64,000 nt of DNA, from the NCBI GenBank assembly GCA_028818695.1, contig JAPPNK010000005.1, forward strand, positions 62,001 through 126,000, given 5' to 3'. The notes beneath the pieces were generated by a model. That model was not told the DNA's origin, did no database searches, and saw only the letters and a program-made list of their open reading frames with translations. The DNA is from Candidatus Poribacteria bacterium (lineage in GTDB: Bacteria; Poribacteria; WGA-4E; GCA-2687025). Shown here piece by piece: positions 34,560-43,397 of the stretch. Both the position numbers and the translations under genes were made by a program. Within the stretch, counting starts at the first letter, position 1, and the number at the start of each line of letters is the position of its first letter.

Positions 34560-35492
34560 ATGCCGTTCCTAGAAGACTCTTTATTCATTGCCTCCGCGCT
34601 CATCGCGCTGATCGGGATCGTTGTCTTCGGCGGATTGCTTTATTTTATACCGATCGGTCTGTGGATATCGGCTCTTTTCGCCGGGGTGCGCGTGCGGCTG
34701 ATTGAGCTGATCGGAATGCGTCTGCGGCGGATTTCGCCGCCTGCAATCGTGAAGCCGATGATCAGCGCGTCAAAAGCGGGCGTGAGCGATAAATACGGGG
34801 TCACCATCTCCAAACTGGAGGGGCATCTCTTGGCGCAGGGGAATGTGAACCGCGTTATCAACGCGCTCATTGCGGCAGACAAAGCGGAGATTTCGCTCTC
34901 GTTTGAGCGCTCAACCGCTATCGATCTTGCAGGGCGCGACGTTTTACAGGCGGTTCAGGTGAGCGTCAATCCGCGCGTCATCACGACTCCGCTCATCACC
35001 GCCATTGCGCGGGACGGGGTTCAGCTGAAGGCGACAGCGCGGGTCACCGTCCGGGCGGACATTGACCGCCTTGTCGGCGGAGCCGGGGAGGATACGATCC
35101 TTGCGCGCGTCGGGGAGGGGATCGTTTCGGCGATCGGATCGGCGGAAGAATATGCCGAGGTGTTGGAAAATCCCGACCTGATCTCGCGGAAGGTTCTTGA
35201 CCGCGGGCTTGATTCAGGAACAGCCTTTGAGATTCTTTCCATCGACATTGCCGATGTGGATGTTGGAGAGAACATTGGGGCGCAGCTGGAAGCGGAGCAG
35301 GCGGAGACAGACCTCGTCGTCGCGCAGGCCAGAGCCGAGGAGCGTCTTGCCATGGCGAAAGCGCGCGAGCAGGAGATGCAGGCGCGCGTCCAAAAAATGC
35401 AGGCGCAGGTCGTCGAAGCGGAAGCGGATGTTCCGCGCGCTCTCGGCGAAGCGTTTGAAAACGGGCATATCGGCGTCAACCCGTCCTCATAG
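34560..35492 (+). CDS. floA: Flotillin-like protein FloA, copy 1
   Basis: This SPFH-family scaffold protein of membrane microdomains has 310 residues. It has a membrane-embedded N-terminus ([21 protein letters not shown], then [20 protein letters not shown]). The FloA/YqfA signature (VIKPxI-type core, [43 protein letters not shown]) follows. A C-terminal coiled coil ([22 protein letters not shown]) ends the protein. It is 9 nt upstream of a second copy. Confidence 0.93.
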   Translation: MPFLEDSLFIASALIALIGIVVFGGLLYFIPIGLWISALFAGVRVRLIELIGMRLRRISPPAIVKPMISASKAGVSDKYGVTISKLEGHLLAQGNVNRVINALIAADKAEISLSFERSTAIDLAGRDVLQAVQVSVNPRVITTPLITAIARDGVQLKATARVTVRADIDRLVGGAGEDTILARVGEGIVSAIGSAEEYAEVLENPDLISRKVLDRGLDSGTAFEILSIDIADVDVGENIGAQLEAEQAETDLVVAQARAEERLAMAKAREQEMQARVQKMQAQVVEAEADVPRALGEAFENGHIGVNPSS

Positions 35493-35501
35493 GAGACACG
35501 C

Positions 35502-36503
35502 ATGCTGGAATTCATCCTCATTTTCTTGGTTCTTGGGATCGTCTTCGTTGCAATCCTGAGCATCTTTGTGCCGTTCCGCCTGTGGATTGCGGCGCGGGCG
35601 GCGGGGGTTCAGGTGCGAATCTTCCGCGACCTCGTGGCGATGCGGCTGCGGCGCGTCCCGCAGGCGAACGTCATCAACCCGCTCATCACCTCAACCAAAG
35701 CGGGGCTGCCGCTTGACCTTGCCAGTCTGGAGGCGCATTATCTGGCGGGCGGGCATGTGGAGCGGCTGGTGGAGGCGCTCATTGAAGCGGACAAGGCGCA
35801 GATACCGCTCCCGTTTGAGCGCGCCGCCGCTATCGACCTCGCCGGACGGGATGTCTTAGAGGCGGTTTCGATGTCGATCACGCCGCAGGTGATTGAGACG
35901 CCGAAAATATCGGCGGTCGCCAAGAACGGCATCCAGCTGATTGTGACGGCGCGCGTCACGGTGCGCGCGAATATCGACAAGCTGGTCGGCGGGGCGGGCG
36001 AAGAGACGGTCATCGCCCGCGTCGGGCAGGGGATCATTACGACGATCGGATCGGCGGAATCGCATGCGGAAGTTCAGGAGAACCCCGACCAGATTTCGCG
36101 AACGGTTTTGGAGGCAGGGCTTGCGTCTGGAACAGCCTTTGAGATTCTATCCATCGACATTGCCGATGTGGATGTGGGAGAAAACATAGGGGCGAAGTTG
36201 CAGCGGGAGAGAGCGGAGGCGCAGCTGAAGATCGCGCGCGCCAAGGCGGAAGAGAAACGCGCCATCGCCGAGGCGGAGGAGCAGGAGATGCGCGCGCTCG
36301 TCGAAGAAAAAAACGCCGAGCTGATTGGAGCGGAAGCCGATGTGCCGAGAGCGATCGCCAGCGCGTTTCGAAGCGAGCAGCTCACCGTCCGCGATTACTA
36401 CTCCATCCGCAACATCATGGCTGACACTGAAATGAGGCAGTCCATCGCCGGCGCGCCGGTCGAAGGCGCAGAAAGGAAAAACCTTGGCCGCTACTCAAGT
36501 TAA
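35502..36503 (+). CDS. floA: Flotillin-like protein FloA, copy 2
   Basis: This 333-residue paralog of the preceding gene has the same order of features: membrane hairpin region ([40 protein letters not shown]-like), SPFH core ([22 protein letters not shown]) and C-terminal coiled coil ([20 protein letters not shown]). It has a longer C-terminal tail ([21 protein letters not shown]) than copy 1. The two probably hetero-oligomerise. The 3' end overlaps the next gene by 20 bp. Confidence 0.92.
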   Translation: MLEFILIFLVLGIVFVAILSIFVPFRLWIAARAAGVQVRIFRDLVAMRLRRVPQANVINPLITSTKAGLPLDLASLEAHYLAGGHVERLVEALIEADKAQIPLPFERAAAIDLAGRDVLEAVSMSITPQVIETPKISAVAKNGIQLIVTARVTVRANIDKLVGGAGEETVIARVGQGIITTIGSAESHAEVQENPDQISRTVLEAGLASGTAFEILSIDIADVDVGENIGAKLQRERAEAQLKIARAKAEEKRAIAEAEEQEMRALVEEKNAELIGAEADVPRAIASAFRSEQLTVRDYYSIRNIMADTEMRQSIAGAPVEGAERKNLGRYSS

Positions 36504-36885
36504 ATGGTTCTGGGCAGGCGCGCTTGCCGCCGCATTTCTCTTGCTCGGCTGCGCAGAGGAGAGTCCGGACGATCTTCTGAATGGAGACGATTTGCCGCCG
36601 ACGGTTCTGTCGACAGAGCCGGCTGAAGGCGATGTCTGGCCTCCCGATAAACCGCTCTCCGTCGTTTTCAACGAGGATGTCAAATCCGAATCTGCGCGGG
36701 AGGGCGTCGCCCTTATCGGCGTCAGCGCAAGGGTGGAGTACGACGCAGGGCTGCGTACAGCAACGCTGACGCCTGACGACCCTTTGCCGTCAGGATCCGC
36801 CTTGACGCTGACCGTTCGGCGAATCGAAGACCTTGCGGACAACGTCATGACCGGCATTCTCACCGTCAATTTTCAAGTGGAGTAA
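36484..36885 (+). CDS. Lipoprotein with a Big_5/SbsA-type Ig-like domain
   Basis: The 133-residue protein has the lipoprotein signal [20 protein letters not shown] (lipobox LLLGC). One Ig-like domain of the SbsA/Big_5 type follows ([15 protein letters not shown], then [27 protein letters not shown]). It is probably an outer-membrane lipoprotein with an adhesive or structural domain. The start is TTG at 36484, with AAAGGA upstream inside the end of the second floA. Confidence 0.8.
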   Translation: MAATQVKWFWAGALAAAFLLLGCAEESPDDLLNGDDLPPTVLSTEPAEGDVWPPDKPLSVVFNEDVKSESAREGVALIGVSARVEYDAGLRTATLTPDDPLPSGSALTLTVRRIEDLADNVMTGILTVNFQVE

Positions 36886-36888
36886 ACG

Positions 36889-37293
36889 ATGCCGCTACAA
36901 CTGAAACATCTCGCGCTCCGTTGCGCCGACACATCCGCCTCCCGCCGATTTTATGAAACGCTTGGGTTTCGCTTCCTCGGCTATCGACCGAATTCGACCG
37001 ACGCGATGGACCTGGCGGACGGCTCCGTCAATCTGACGCTCCTCCCCCATGAGGGAAAGCGTCCCAAACTGGAAGAAGGGACCGAGTATATTCATTTCGG
37101 AGTGGAGGTGGACGACGCCAAAGCCGCGTGGCGCGCTCTGCGGTCGGCGGGGATTCGCATACTGCGGGACGATGTCAAGCATCGATACGCGCCAGACGAA
37201 TCGAAGCCGCCGGAAGGCTCCTTCAAGGCAGAGGATCCAGACGGAAATGTGGTCGACATCACGGACGACAAGGACGAGTGGCGTAAGGAATAA
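36889..37293 (+). CDS. VOC-family (glyoxalase-like) protein
   Basis: This 134-residue single VOC-fold protein begins MPLQLKHLALRCADTSASRRFYETLGF. It has GTEYIHFGVEVDD and FKAEDPDGNVVDITD, giving the family metal-ligand positions His7, His/Glu in the middle and Glu/Asp near the end. It could be a glyoxalase, dioxygenase or resistance-type protein. Nothing here fixes the substrate. It starts 3 nt after the lipoprotein gene. Confidence 0.85.
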   Translation: MPLQLKHLALRCADTSASRRFYETLGFRFLGYRPNSTDAMDLADGSVNLTLLPHEGKRPKLEEGTEYIHFGVEVDDAKAAWRALRSAGIRILRDDVKHRYAPDESKPPEGSFKAEDPDGNVVDITDDKDEWRKE

Positions 37294-37299
37294 ATAGCG

Positions 37300-37722
37300 T
37301 TGACCGATTTTTTGTTCGGCATCATTGCGGATCTGTGGCCGCTGCTGGCGGCGATCGTCGCCGGCATACAGGGGCTGATCGCATGGCTGCTCAAGAAAAA
37401 GAAAGACGGCAAAAAAAGCGAGACAGATTTTGAAGAGTCGACCGAATACGCGCCGCCGGACAACTTAGAGGAAACGGTTCAAACAGCAAAAGAAAAGGTT
37501 CAAATAGCGAAAGAAGCGGTTCAACAGGTTGAGAAGCTTGAACAGAAGGCGGCGCCGCGTCCGAAAAAGCGGGCGCAGCCGACCAAGCCGCCTGAAAAAC
37601 GACAGACGGAGCCAAAGCCTGCCGCCGAAATGCAGCATCCGCCGCTGACGGCTCAAAACATACGGCAAGCGATCATTGTGTCGGAAATACTTGGAAAACC
37701 GAAATCGCTGCGGCGGGACTGA
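37300..37722 (+). CDS. Small single-span membrane protein with coiled-coil tail
   Basis: This 140-residue protein has an N-terminal hydrophobic helix (DLWPLLAAIVAGIQGLIAWLL) and a Lys-rich stop-transfer segment. A charged helix (LEETVQTAKEKVQIAKEAVQ) and a Pro/Lys-rich linker follow. The C-terminal segment is NIRQAIIVSEILGKPKSLRRD. The last motif resembles short hypothetical proteins that follow similar operons, but I cannot name the family. The start is TTG at 37300, with AAGGAA upstream. Confidence 0.6.
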   Translation: MTDFLFGIIADLWPLLAAIVAGIQGLIAWLLKKKKDGKKSETDFEESTEYAPPDNLEETVQTAKEKVQIAKEAVQQVEKLEQKAAPRPKKRAQPTKPPEKRQTEPKPAAEMQHPPLTAQNIRQAIIVSEILGKPKSLRRD

Positions 37723-37724
37723 CC

Positions 37725-39080
37725 ATGCGGGCGCTCATTGCGGCAGCTCTGATGTTCGCGTTCACTGCGGCGGCCGGCGCTCAGCAGGTGCGCATCACCG
37801 AGGTGATGGCGAATCCAAGCGACGCGCAGGGCGGCGAACGCGCCGGCGAATTTGTGGAACTGTTCAACCTCGGTCCCGAACCTGTCGACCTGAGCGGATG
37901 GAGCGTCGCGGACGACATCTCCGAAGACATGCTCATACCGTTTGAGCCGGACGGACCGACGCTGTTAAACCCGCGCGCCTTCGCCGTCGTTCTTGACCCT
38001 GACTATGAAGAGCAGTACGGCGAGCTGCCGCCGAACACGCTGCGCATGCGCCCTGAAAACGCCGCCATCGGAAACGGCCTCTCCGCGCTCGACTCGCTGC
38101 GCCTGATGGATCCGGACGGCGTTGTCGCGGATGAATTCATACCGCCCTCATCGGCGCAGGACGGCGTCTCCTTTGAACGCATCGACCTGAACGCGCCAGG
38201 TTCTGCCGACAACTGGCGCCGCTCCAACGACCCGAGCGGCTCCACCATCGGACGGCCGCCCAACGAGCAGCCCCCGCCGCCTGTGGAGCCGAAACCCGCC
38301 CCGCTCATGGGCGTTGTCTTGATCAATGAGATCATGTTCCAACCGGCGGCGGACGCGCCCGAATGGGTTGAGCTGCGCAGCCTAGACAAAAATGAGATCG
38401 CCGTAAAGGATTGGACCATCGAAGATGAGCGGGAGCGCCCCGCGCCGATACCGGACGCTGTCATCCCGCCGGAGGGGTATCTCATCTTGACGCAGAGCGC
38501 CGAAGAGTTTCGCGCGGCGCACCCTGAAACGCCTAAAGAAACGCCTGTGATAGAGATGCCGCTCCCGGCGCTCAACAACGACGGAGACCTCGTGCGCCTC
38601 CGTCTCGACGGGGAGCTGATCGACGAAGTGCGGTATGAAAAGCGGAACGGACGGCGCGGGCAGTCGCTGGAGCGGCGCGATCCTAAAATGCCGTCGCAGT
38701 TGAGAGAGAACTGGCTGCTAAGCGTTCATGCGACCGGCTCAACCCCCGGCCGTCCGAACACCGCGGCGTTCAACGCGCCTGAGCAGCCGAAGCTGGCGGC
38801 GGCGCCGAATCCGTTCGATCCGCATGAAACAGCTGCGGAACTGCGGTATGAGGCGCCGCTGACGGCTAAAATCACGCTGCGCATTTTCAACAGCGCCGGC
38901 GTCCCGCAGCGCGAACTGCTCTACGACGCGCCGCGCGGAGGTCGGCAAACCGTCCACTGGGACGGGCGAAACGACGCGGGCATGTATGTTCCGCCGGGCA
39001 TCTACATTGTCATGCTGCTCGCCATAGAAGACGGGCGGCACAGCGCGACCGCCATAGCCTTGGTCGTCGCCGAACGATGA
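37725..39080 (+). CDS. Secreted protein with two lamin-tail domains and C-terminal FlgD-type Ig
   Basis: The 451-residue protein has a signal peptide (MRALIAAALMFAFTAAAGA). It has two lamin-tail (LTD) domains: VRITEVMANPSDA...GEFVELFNLGPEPVDLSGW, and VLINEIMFQPAADAPEWVELRS. A C-terminal FlgD-like Ig/T9SS-type module follows (AAPNPFDPHETAAEL...VHWDGRNDAGMYVPPGIYIVML). This C-terminal module is typical of surface proteins exported by outer-membrane systems in FCB-type bacteria. It is coupled to the next gene by ATGA. Confidence 0.85.
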   Translation: MRALIAAALMFAFTAAAGAQQVRITEVMANPSDAQGGERAGEFVELFNLGPEPVDLSGWSVADDISEDMLIPFEPDGPTLLNPRAFAVVLDPDYEEQYGELPPNTLRMRPENAAIGNGLSALDSLRLMDPDGVVADEFIPPSSAQDGVSFERIDLNAPGSADNWRRSNDPSGSTIGRPPNEQPPPPVEPKPAPLMGVVLINEIMFQPAADAPEWVELRSLDKNEIAVKDWTIEDERERPAPIPDAVIPPEGYLILTQSAEEFRAAHPETPKETPVIEMPLPALNNDGDLVRLRLDGELIDEVRYEKRNGRRGQSLERRDPKMPSQLRENWLLSVHATGSTPGRPNTAAFNAPEQPKLAAAPNPFDPHETAAELRYEAPLTAKITLRIFNSAGVPQRELLYDAPRGGRQTVHWDGRNDAGMYVPPGIYIVMLLAIEDGRHSATAIALVVAER

Positions 39081-39844
39081 GGCGGGTTTTATGGGCGGCT
39101 CTGCTTGCTTTAGCGTTTCCGTGCACCGCCGCTTTTGAGCGCTCCGCGCCCAGTCCCGCTCTGATCGGGTTTGGAGGGGCGGGCGCCGCGCATGGAGAGG
39201 CGGTCTCGTCGCGCTTGAATCCGGCGGCGCATGAGGAGAATCATTGGATCGCGCTCTGCTACAATCGCCCCTTTGGCGTGGACGGATTGCGGGAGAGTTT
39301 TGTTCAGGCGGGGGCGGCTCTTGGGTCTAAAGCGGCCGCGCGCGTCTCTTGGCATCAGTTCGGCAACGCGCTCCATGTCGAGGATACGATTTCCATTGCG
39401 GGTCGAATCGGCGGAGAGAACCTGGCGGCGGGCGCGCGCGGGTCTTACAGATCAAGGCGGACGCAAGGATTTTCTGACGCGCAGACCTACTCTGCCGACA
39501 TCGGCGCGGTCTGGCGCGTCTCGCCGCAGATCAAGCTGGGAGCGGCGCTCCAAAACGCGGGGCTGAATGCGCAGATGCGAGCCGGCGCGCGCATTGAAAT
39601 GGGCAGGCAGTCAACGTTTCTTGCCGACGCATTCACGGACGGGGACGACGCCGGGATCGCTGTTGGAGGCGAATGGCGCGCTCATCCGAACCTGACGCTC
39701 CGCGCCGGAACGCACAACCTGCCGTGGCAATGGGCGGTTGGGTTCTCTGTCCGCTTCGCCGGCATATCCTTCGATTACGCCCTAGAAACGCATCCTGCGC
39801 TGAACGCCACCCATTATGTCGGGATCGCCCTGTATGCGCCTTAG
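39077..39844 (+). CDS. Predicted outer-membrane beta-barrel protein (PorV/UPF0164-like)
   Basis: This 255-residue protein has a signal peptide (MRRVLWAALLALAFPCTAAF). Alternating amphipathic strands and glycine-aromatic turns follow. SPALIGFGGAGAAHGEAVSSRLNPAA resembles the start of PorV/PorQ-like proteins, in which a Gly-rich stretch precedes an Asn-Pro-Ala motif. KLGAALQNAGLNAQMRAG and LTLRAGTHNLPWQWAVG fit the barrel pattern. It could serve as shuttle or scaffold for the FlgD-Ig proteins encoded on both sides. Confidence 0.7.
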   Translation: MRRVLWAALLALAFPCTAAFERSAPSPALIGFGGAGAAHGEAVSSRLNPAAHEENHWIALCYNRPFGVDGLRESFVQAGAALGSKAAARVSWHQFGNALHVEDTISIAGRIGGENLAAGARGSYRSRRTQGFSDAQTYSADIGAVWRVSPQIKLGAALQNAGLNAQMRAGARIEMGRQSTFLADAFTDGDDAGIAVGGEWRAHPNLTLRAGTHNLPWQWAVGFSVRFAGISFDYALETHPALNATHYVGIALYAP

Positions 39845-41501
39845 ACTGCTCATTGCGGCGGTTGCGGGAATGTCCGCTCTCTCGGCAGCCGCATTCGACG
39901 CCCCCGCCGGCTTCGACTTCGTCGGTCCGACCGACCTTGACCAGTGGGTTGAAGACGGGCTGATACAGGAAGATGAGCGCGAGCAGCTGCTTGAGTGGAT
40001 GGACGACCCGCTGGACCTGAATCGAGCGGAGCTGGATGAACTGAGGCTGCTGCCGTTTGTGGATGAACCGCTTGCGGAGGAGATCGACGCGGCGCGCAAA
40101 GAACGGCCGTTTGAATCGCTCAACGACCTAGAGCGCGTCCGCGGACTGCAAAGCGGTCTAAACATGATTCTGCCCTTTGTAACGGTACATTCCTATAGGT
40201 CTAGCGGGCGCATTCGGCAGCGGCTCTCCGACACGCAGAACGACGGCAGCCCCGCCCTGATGTACGGCTATCTTCGCCTGAACCCAACGCCGAACGCTGT
40301 CATCGGCATTGCGCACAGGGCGGGAGGTTCCGAGCGCGCCGCCTGGGACGCGGACGCATCGGTCGTTCGCCCGCTTGAATCGGCGCGCCTCTCCCGCGGG
40401 TATGTCGCATGGAGCGGCGAGGGGGCTGTTCAGCGGCTGATTGTCGGCGACTATTCTGTCGGAAGCGGGCTTGGGTTAATTCTGAACAGCGCGCGCCTCC
40501 GTTACCCAAAAGGCGCGCGGCCGAACGACTCCTCGCTTCCGCGCGAACGCGGAGCCGCCGCCGAGACGCGCATTGGCAGGTTCAACGCGCTCGGTTTCGT
40601 TTCTCGAAACAACGTCTCCGATTCGCTTCCGCCGGAGCTGACCGGTTTTGCCGGCGCCGAAACGATTGACAACGCCCTTTACAGCGACCTGATTGGAGCG
40701 CGTGTTGAATCTGAGGCGGAGGGCTGGCGGTTTGGAGCGACCGCAGCGGCGCAGCGGCATCGACCGAAGGCGGGGCAAAGCCTCAACGAGACGACTCGCA
40801 CAGGCGCGGCGCTCGACTTTGACGGACGCATTCGCCAAACGCGCTGGCGCGGAGAAGCGGCTTACGCAAACGCGCCCGCCGGCTGGACGGAGCTGCTCAC
40901 CCGTTCAAAAACTGCGTCCGCCCGCATCGCTTTCTACGCGCTGCCGACAGAGTTTGAAAGCCCGCGCGGTTCCGCCCGATCCGACCGGCGCGGCATACTC
41001 GCCCGCGCCGCGTTTTATTTTAAAAACAGAGCCAGAATCGGCTTTCAAATGAACGGCGAAAAACAAATCTCCACTGCAATATCGTCGCAGTCGGCGAGCG
41101 CTTGGACGGCTTCGCCGATTGGACGTATAATAACGGCGGGAATCGTCGTACGATGGTACGACCGAGACCTGTTGATCGATAACGAAACCGAATGGAGAAC
41201 GACCGAATGGGCGGCTGCCGCGTTTCAAAACTGGCGCATATCGATGCAATGGACGCAGGAAAGCGACCGGACGCCGGCGCTCTTGACTCGGGTCGATTGG
41301 CGCGCTGTCAAGGGTCTCGTCTGCGGCGCGCGCGTCAAAACGGAAGGCTCCCGTTTCACGCTGCGCGAGCTCTCAGGGTATGCGTCTCTATGGTCAAGAG
41401 GCTCATGGCGCTGCCGCCCCGTTTTGATCCGCCGATGGAACGAGTCGGGCGCGTCCAACCGAGCCGTTCTGACGCTCGATGCGCGATGGGGTTCGCCTTG
41501 A
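39834..41501 (+). CDS. Helix-hairpin-helix plus predicted beta-barrel outer-membrane protein
   Basis: The 555-residue protein has a signal peptide (MRLRLLIAAVAGMSALSAAAF). A ComEA-like helix-hairpin-helix region follows (DLNRAELDELRLLPFVDEPLAEEIDAARKERPFESLNDLERVRG, roughly residues 55-100), then ILPFVTVHSYRSSG and a long beta-rich region that looks like a barrel. Proteins of this design are known in Bacteroidetes, KSB1 and relatives, without an agreed function. The start overlaps the previous gene by 11 bp; ATG 39834 gives the clean signal peptide. Confidence 0.75.
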   Translation: MRLRLLIAAVAGMSALSAAAFDAPAGFDFVGPTDLDQWVEDGLIQEDEREQLLEWMDDPLDLNRAELDELRLLPFVDEPLAEEIDAARKERPFESLNDLERVRGLQSGLNMILPFVTVHSYRSSGRIRQRLSDTQNDGSPALMYGYLRLNPTPNAVIGIAHRAGGSERAAWDADASVVRPLESARLSRGYVAWSGEGAVQRLIVGDYSVGSGLGLILNSARLRYPKGARPNDSSLPRERGAAAETRIGRFNALGFVSRNNVSDSLPPELTGFAGAETIDNALYSDLIGARVESEAEGWRFGATAAAQRHRPKAGQSLNETTRTGAALDFDGRIRQTRWRGEAAYANAPAGWTELLTRSKTASARIAFYALPTEFESPRGSARSDRRGILARAAFYFKNRARIGFQMNGEKQISTAISSQSASAWTASPIGRIITAGIVVRWYDRDLLIDNETEWRTTEWAAAAFQNWRISMQWTQESDRTPALLTRVDWRAVKGLVCGARVKTEGSRFTLRELSGYASLWSRGSWRCRPVLIRRWNESGASNRAVLTLDARWGSP

Positions 41502-42400
41502 CGATTGCGTGCGCCGCCTTTGCGTCGGCGACTGCTCAAACGGTTCAGCAGCCCATCGAATGGATCGCCGCGGTCGTGAACGGCGAACCGATCGCATGGT
41601 CGGAGTTGAAGCTGGAGATGACGCTTCAAAAACGCGACCTAGACGATCCGGCAGCTCAGCGCGCCGCGCTCAATCAGCTGATTCATCAGCGGCTCATACT
41701 GCAGGGGGCGCGGGAGATTGTGCTGATTGAGGACTGGCAGGTTGAGCGGGAGTATCGGCGGCAGACCGCGCTGCTGCGTCCGTTTCTGAACGCGGGCGCG
41801 TCTCCAGAGGAGCTGCGGGAACGCATCAAGAATGAAATGATCGCCGAGGAGTTTATACGGCGCATCGTCAAGCGCGCCCTCTCAAGCGTCAGCGCGGAAA
41901 GGGTTAAAAGCAGGTTCGATGAAAACCCATCTCTCTACGCCGAGCCGGCGGCATACCGCCTCGATTTCATGGATGTGGAGCTGCCGCCGCAGGCGACGAA
42001 CGAGCAGCGCGAAAAGGCGCTTGCATGGATCGACGCAGTTCGGCAAAATTCATGCGGCGAGGCGTATGCGGAGACATTGCCGGAGCCGCTCAATGCGTCC
42101 GACCCGTACGGCTCGGACCGATGGATCGAAGCGGACGGCATTGATCCTGAATTGCGGCGCGGCATCGACCGCCTTCAACCGAGAGAATGGAGCGGGCCGA
42201 TCGTCACGCCGCTTGGTTACTCGATCATACGCGTCGTTGAGCGGAGAGAAGCGAGCCTGCCCGTCTTAGACGAGCGCGTGAGAGGCGTCATCCGCGTTGA
42301 ATTGGCTGCGCTGGACTGGATTGAAGATGAAAAAGAGCGTTCGAATATCTGGATACTGGATATAAAAATTGACCAAAAGGAGCGAACTCATCAGAGATAA
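41486..42400 (+). CDS. SurA-like periplasmic peptidyl-prolyl isomerase/chaperone
   Basis: The protein of about 304 residues has a signal peptide (MGFALTIACAAFASATA). A SurA N-terminal-type segment follows (EWIAAVVNGEPIAWSELKLEM...NQLIHQRLILQGA), then a PPIC-like C-terminal region (GSDRWIEADGIDPELRRGIDRL...IVTPLGYSIIRVVERRE). It probably helps outer-membrane proteins fold, which suits the barrels encoded on both sides. The frame is open far upstream. ATG 41486 is chosen because it gives a proper signal peptide and only a 16-bp overlap. Confidence 0.82.
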   Translation: MGFALTIACAAFASATAQTVQQPIEWIAAVVNGEPIAWSELKLEMTLQKRDLDDPAAQRAALNQLIHQRLILQGAREIVLIEDWQVEREYRRQTALLRPFLNAGASPEELRERIKNEMIAEEFIRRIVKRALSSVSAERVKSRFDENPSLYAEPAAYRLDFMDVELPPQATNEQREKALAWIDAVRQNSCGEAYAETLPEPLNASDPYGSDRWIEADGIDPELRRGIDRLQPREWSGPIVTPLGYSIIRVVERREASLPVLDERVRGVIRVELAALDWIEDEKERSNIWILDIKIDQKERTHQR

Positions 42401-43385
42401 ACCGACACCATGCGCCGCGCGTTTCTGGACGGCTGCGCTTCTCCTGCTGGGGCTGCCTTTCGCCGCTTTTGCCTCCTTTACGGAGCCTCCAAACGGGGCG
42501 CGGCCGCTTGGAATGGGAAGCGCTTTCACCGCTGTCGCCGACGACGCGAACGCCGCGCTTTACAATCCTGCAGGCGGCGCCGAAGGAAGTTTTCATCTCG
42601 CGTTCACGCGCGCGGCGTACTTCTCCGGCCCTGTTAGTCCCCTCGTCGCGCATGACGCCGCGCTCTTAGCCGCGCCGCTCGCCGGCGGAACGCTCAACGC
42701 GGGCGCCTCCACTTTATCCGACGCGAACGGCGTTTACCGCGAAACGGCGCTTCTTCTTGGATATGCGCGCCGCGTCGCGCAAGGGCTGAATGCGGGCTTT
42801 CTGTTGAAACGACTCCAAACGGGGGTGGACAGCTCTCTGCCGGATGTGGCGCAAAACCCGTACTTTGAAGAAAAAACAAGCGCCTCCGCCTTCACCGTTG
42901 ATGTCGGACTCTTGGCTGAACCGGCGGACGGATGGACGATCGGGCTAGCCGGACAGAACATCGTTCCCGCCGATCTATCGTTTCGAGAGGCGCAGGACGA
43001 AGAGAGCGACCGCGCTCCTTCCATCGCGCGTATTGGGACGGCGCTGCAGCTGAGCGCCATTGCGGAATTTGCGGAGCAAGAGGCTGTCCAGAAAATGTTG
43101 GGACGGAGCCTCATCGCGATCGATGCGGCATTTGGGGATGGAACCGCTGTTGGAGCGGGGGCTGAAGTCGGCTTTAGCAATGCCGTCGCAGCGCGCGTTG
43201 GGTATCGATACGACGCCGGCAACGGACGTCTCGCCGCGGCGGGCGCCGGTTCCGTCACCGCCGGCGCGACGATCGCCTTCCATTTTGGGACGGCAGTTGC
43301 GTCTGTCGATTACGCGGTCGCCTTTTCAAACAACGAACTGGAAGACAGCGCGAGCCAGCGGGTCTCTCTCCGCGCTCGATTTTAA
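42369..43385 (+). CDS. PorV/UPF0164-like outer-membrane protein
   Basis: The protein of about 338 residues has a hydrophobic signal (WTAALLLLGLPFAAFA). The hallmark ARPLGMGSAFTAVADDANAALYNPAGG follows, then repeated transmembrane beta strands to a C-terminal aromatic residue (VSLRARF). The hallmark is shared by PorV-type proteins and relatives of FadL barrels. The start is uncertain. TTG 42369 lies inside the previous gene. AAGGAG at 42377-42382 points to position 42390, which is ATC in this frame rather than a normal start codon. Confidence 0.82.
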   Translation: MTKRSELIRDKPTPCAARFWTAALLLLGLPFAAFASFTEPPNGARPLGMGSAFTAVADDANAALYNPAGGAEGSFHLAFTRAAYFSGPVSPLVAHDAALLAAPLAGGTLNAGASTLSDANGVYRETALLLGYARRVAQGLNAGFLLKRLQTGVDSSLPDVAQNPYFEEKTSASAFTVDVGLLAEPADGWTIGLAGQNIVPADLSFREAQDEESDRAPSIARIGTALQLSAIAEFAEQEAVQKMLGRSLIAIDAAFGDGTAVGAGAEVGFSNAVAARVGYRYDAGNGRLAAAGAGSVTAGATIAFHFGTAVASVDYAVAFSNNELEDSASQRVSLRARF

Positions 43386-43397
43386 AAGGAAAATTGT

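Noticed and set aside
41192-41485. N-terminal extension of the SurA-like gene
   Set aside because: The frame is open but the extension overlaps the preceding gene by about 300 bp and lacks family similarity; a signal peptide begins at 41486.
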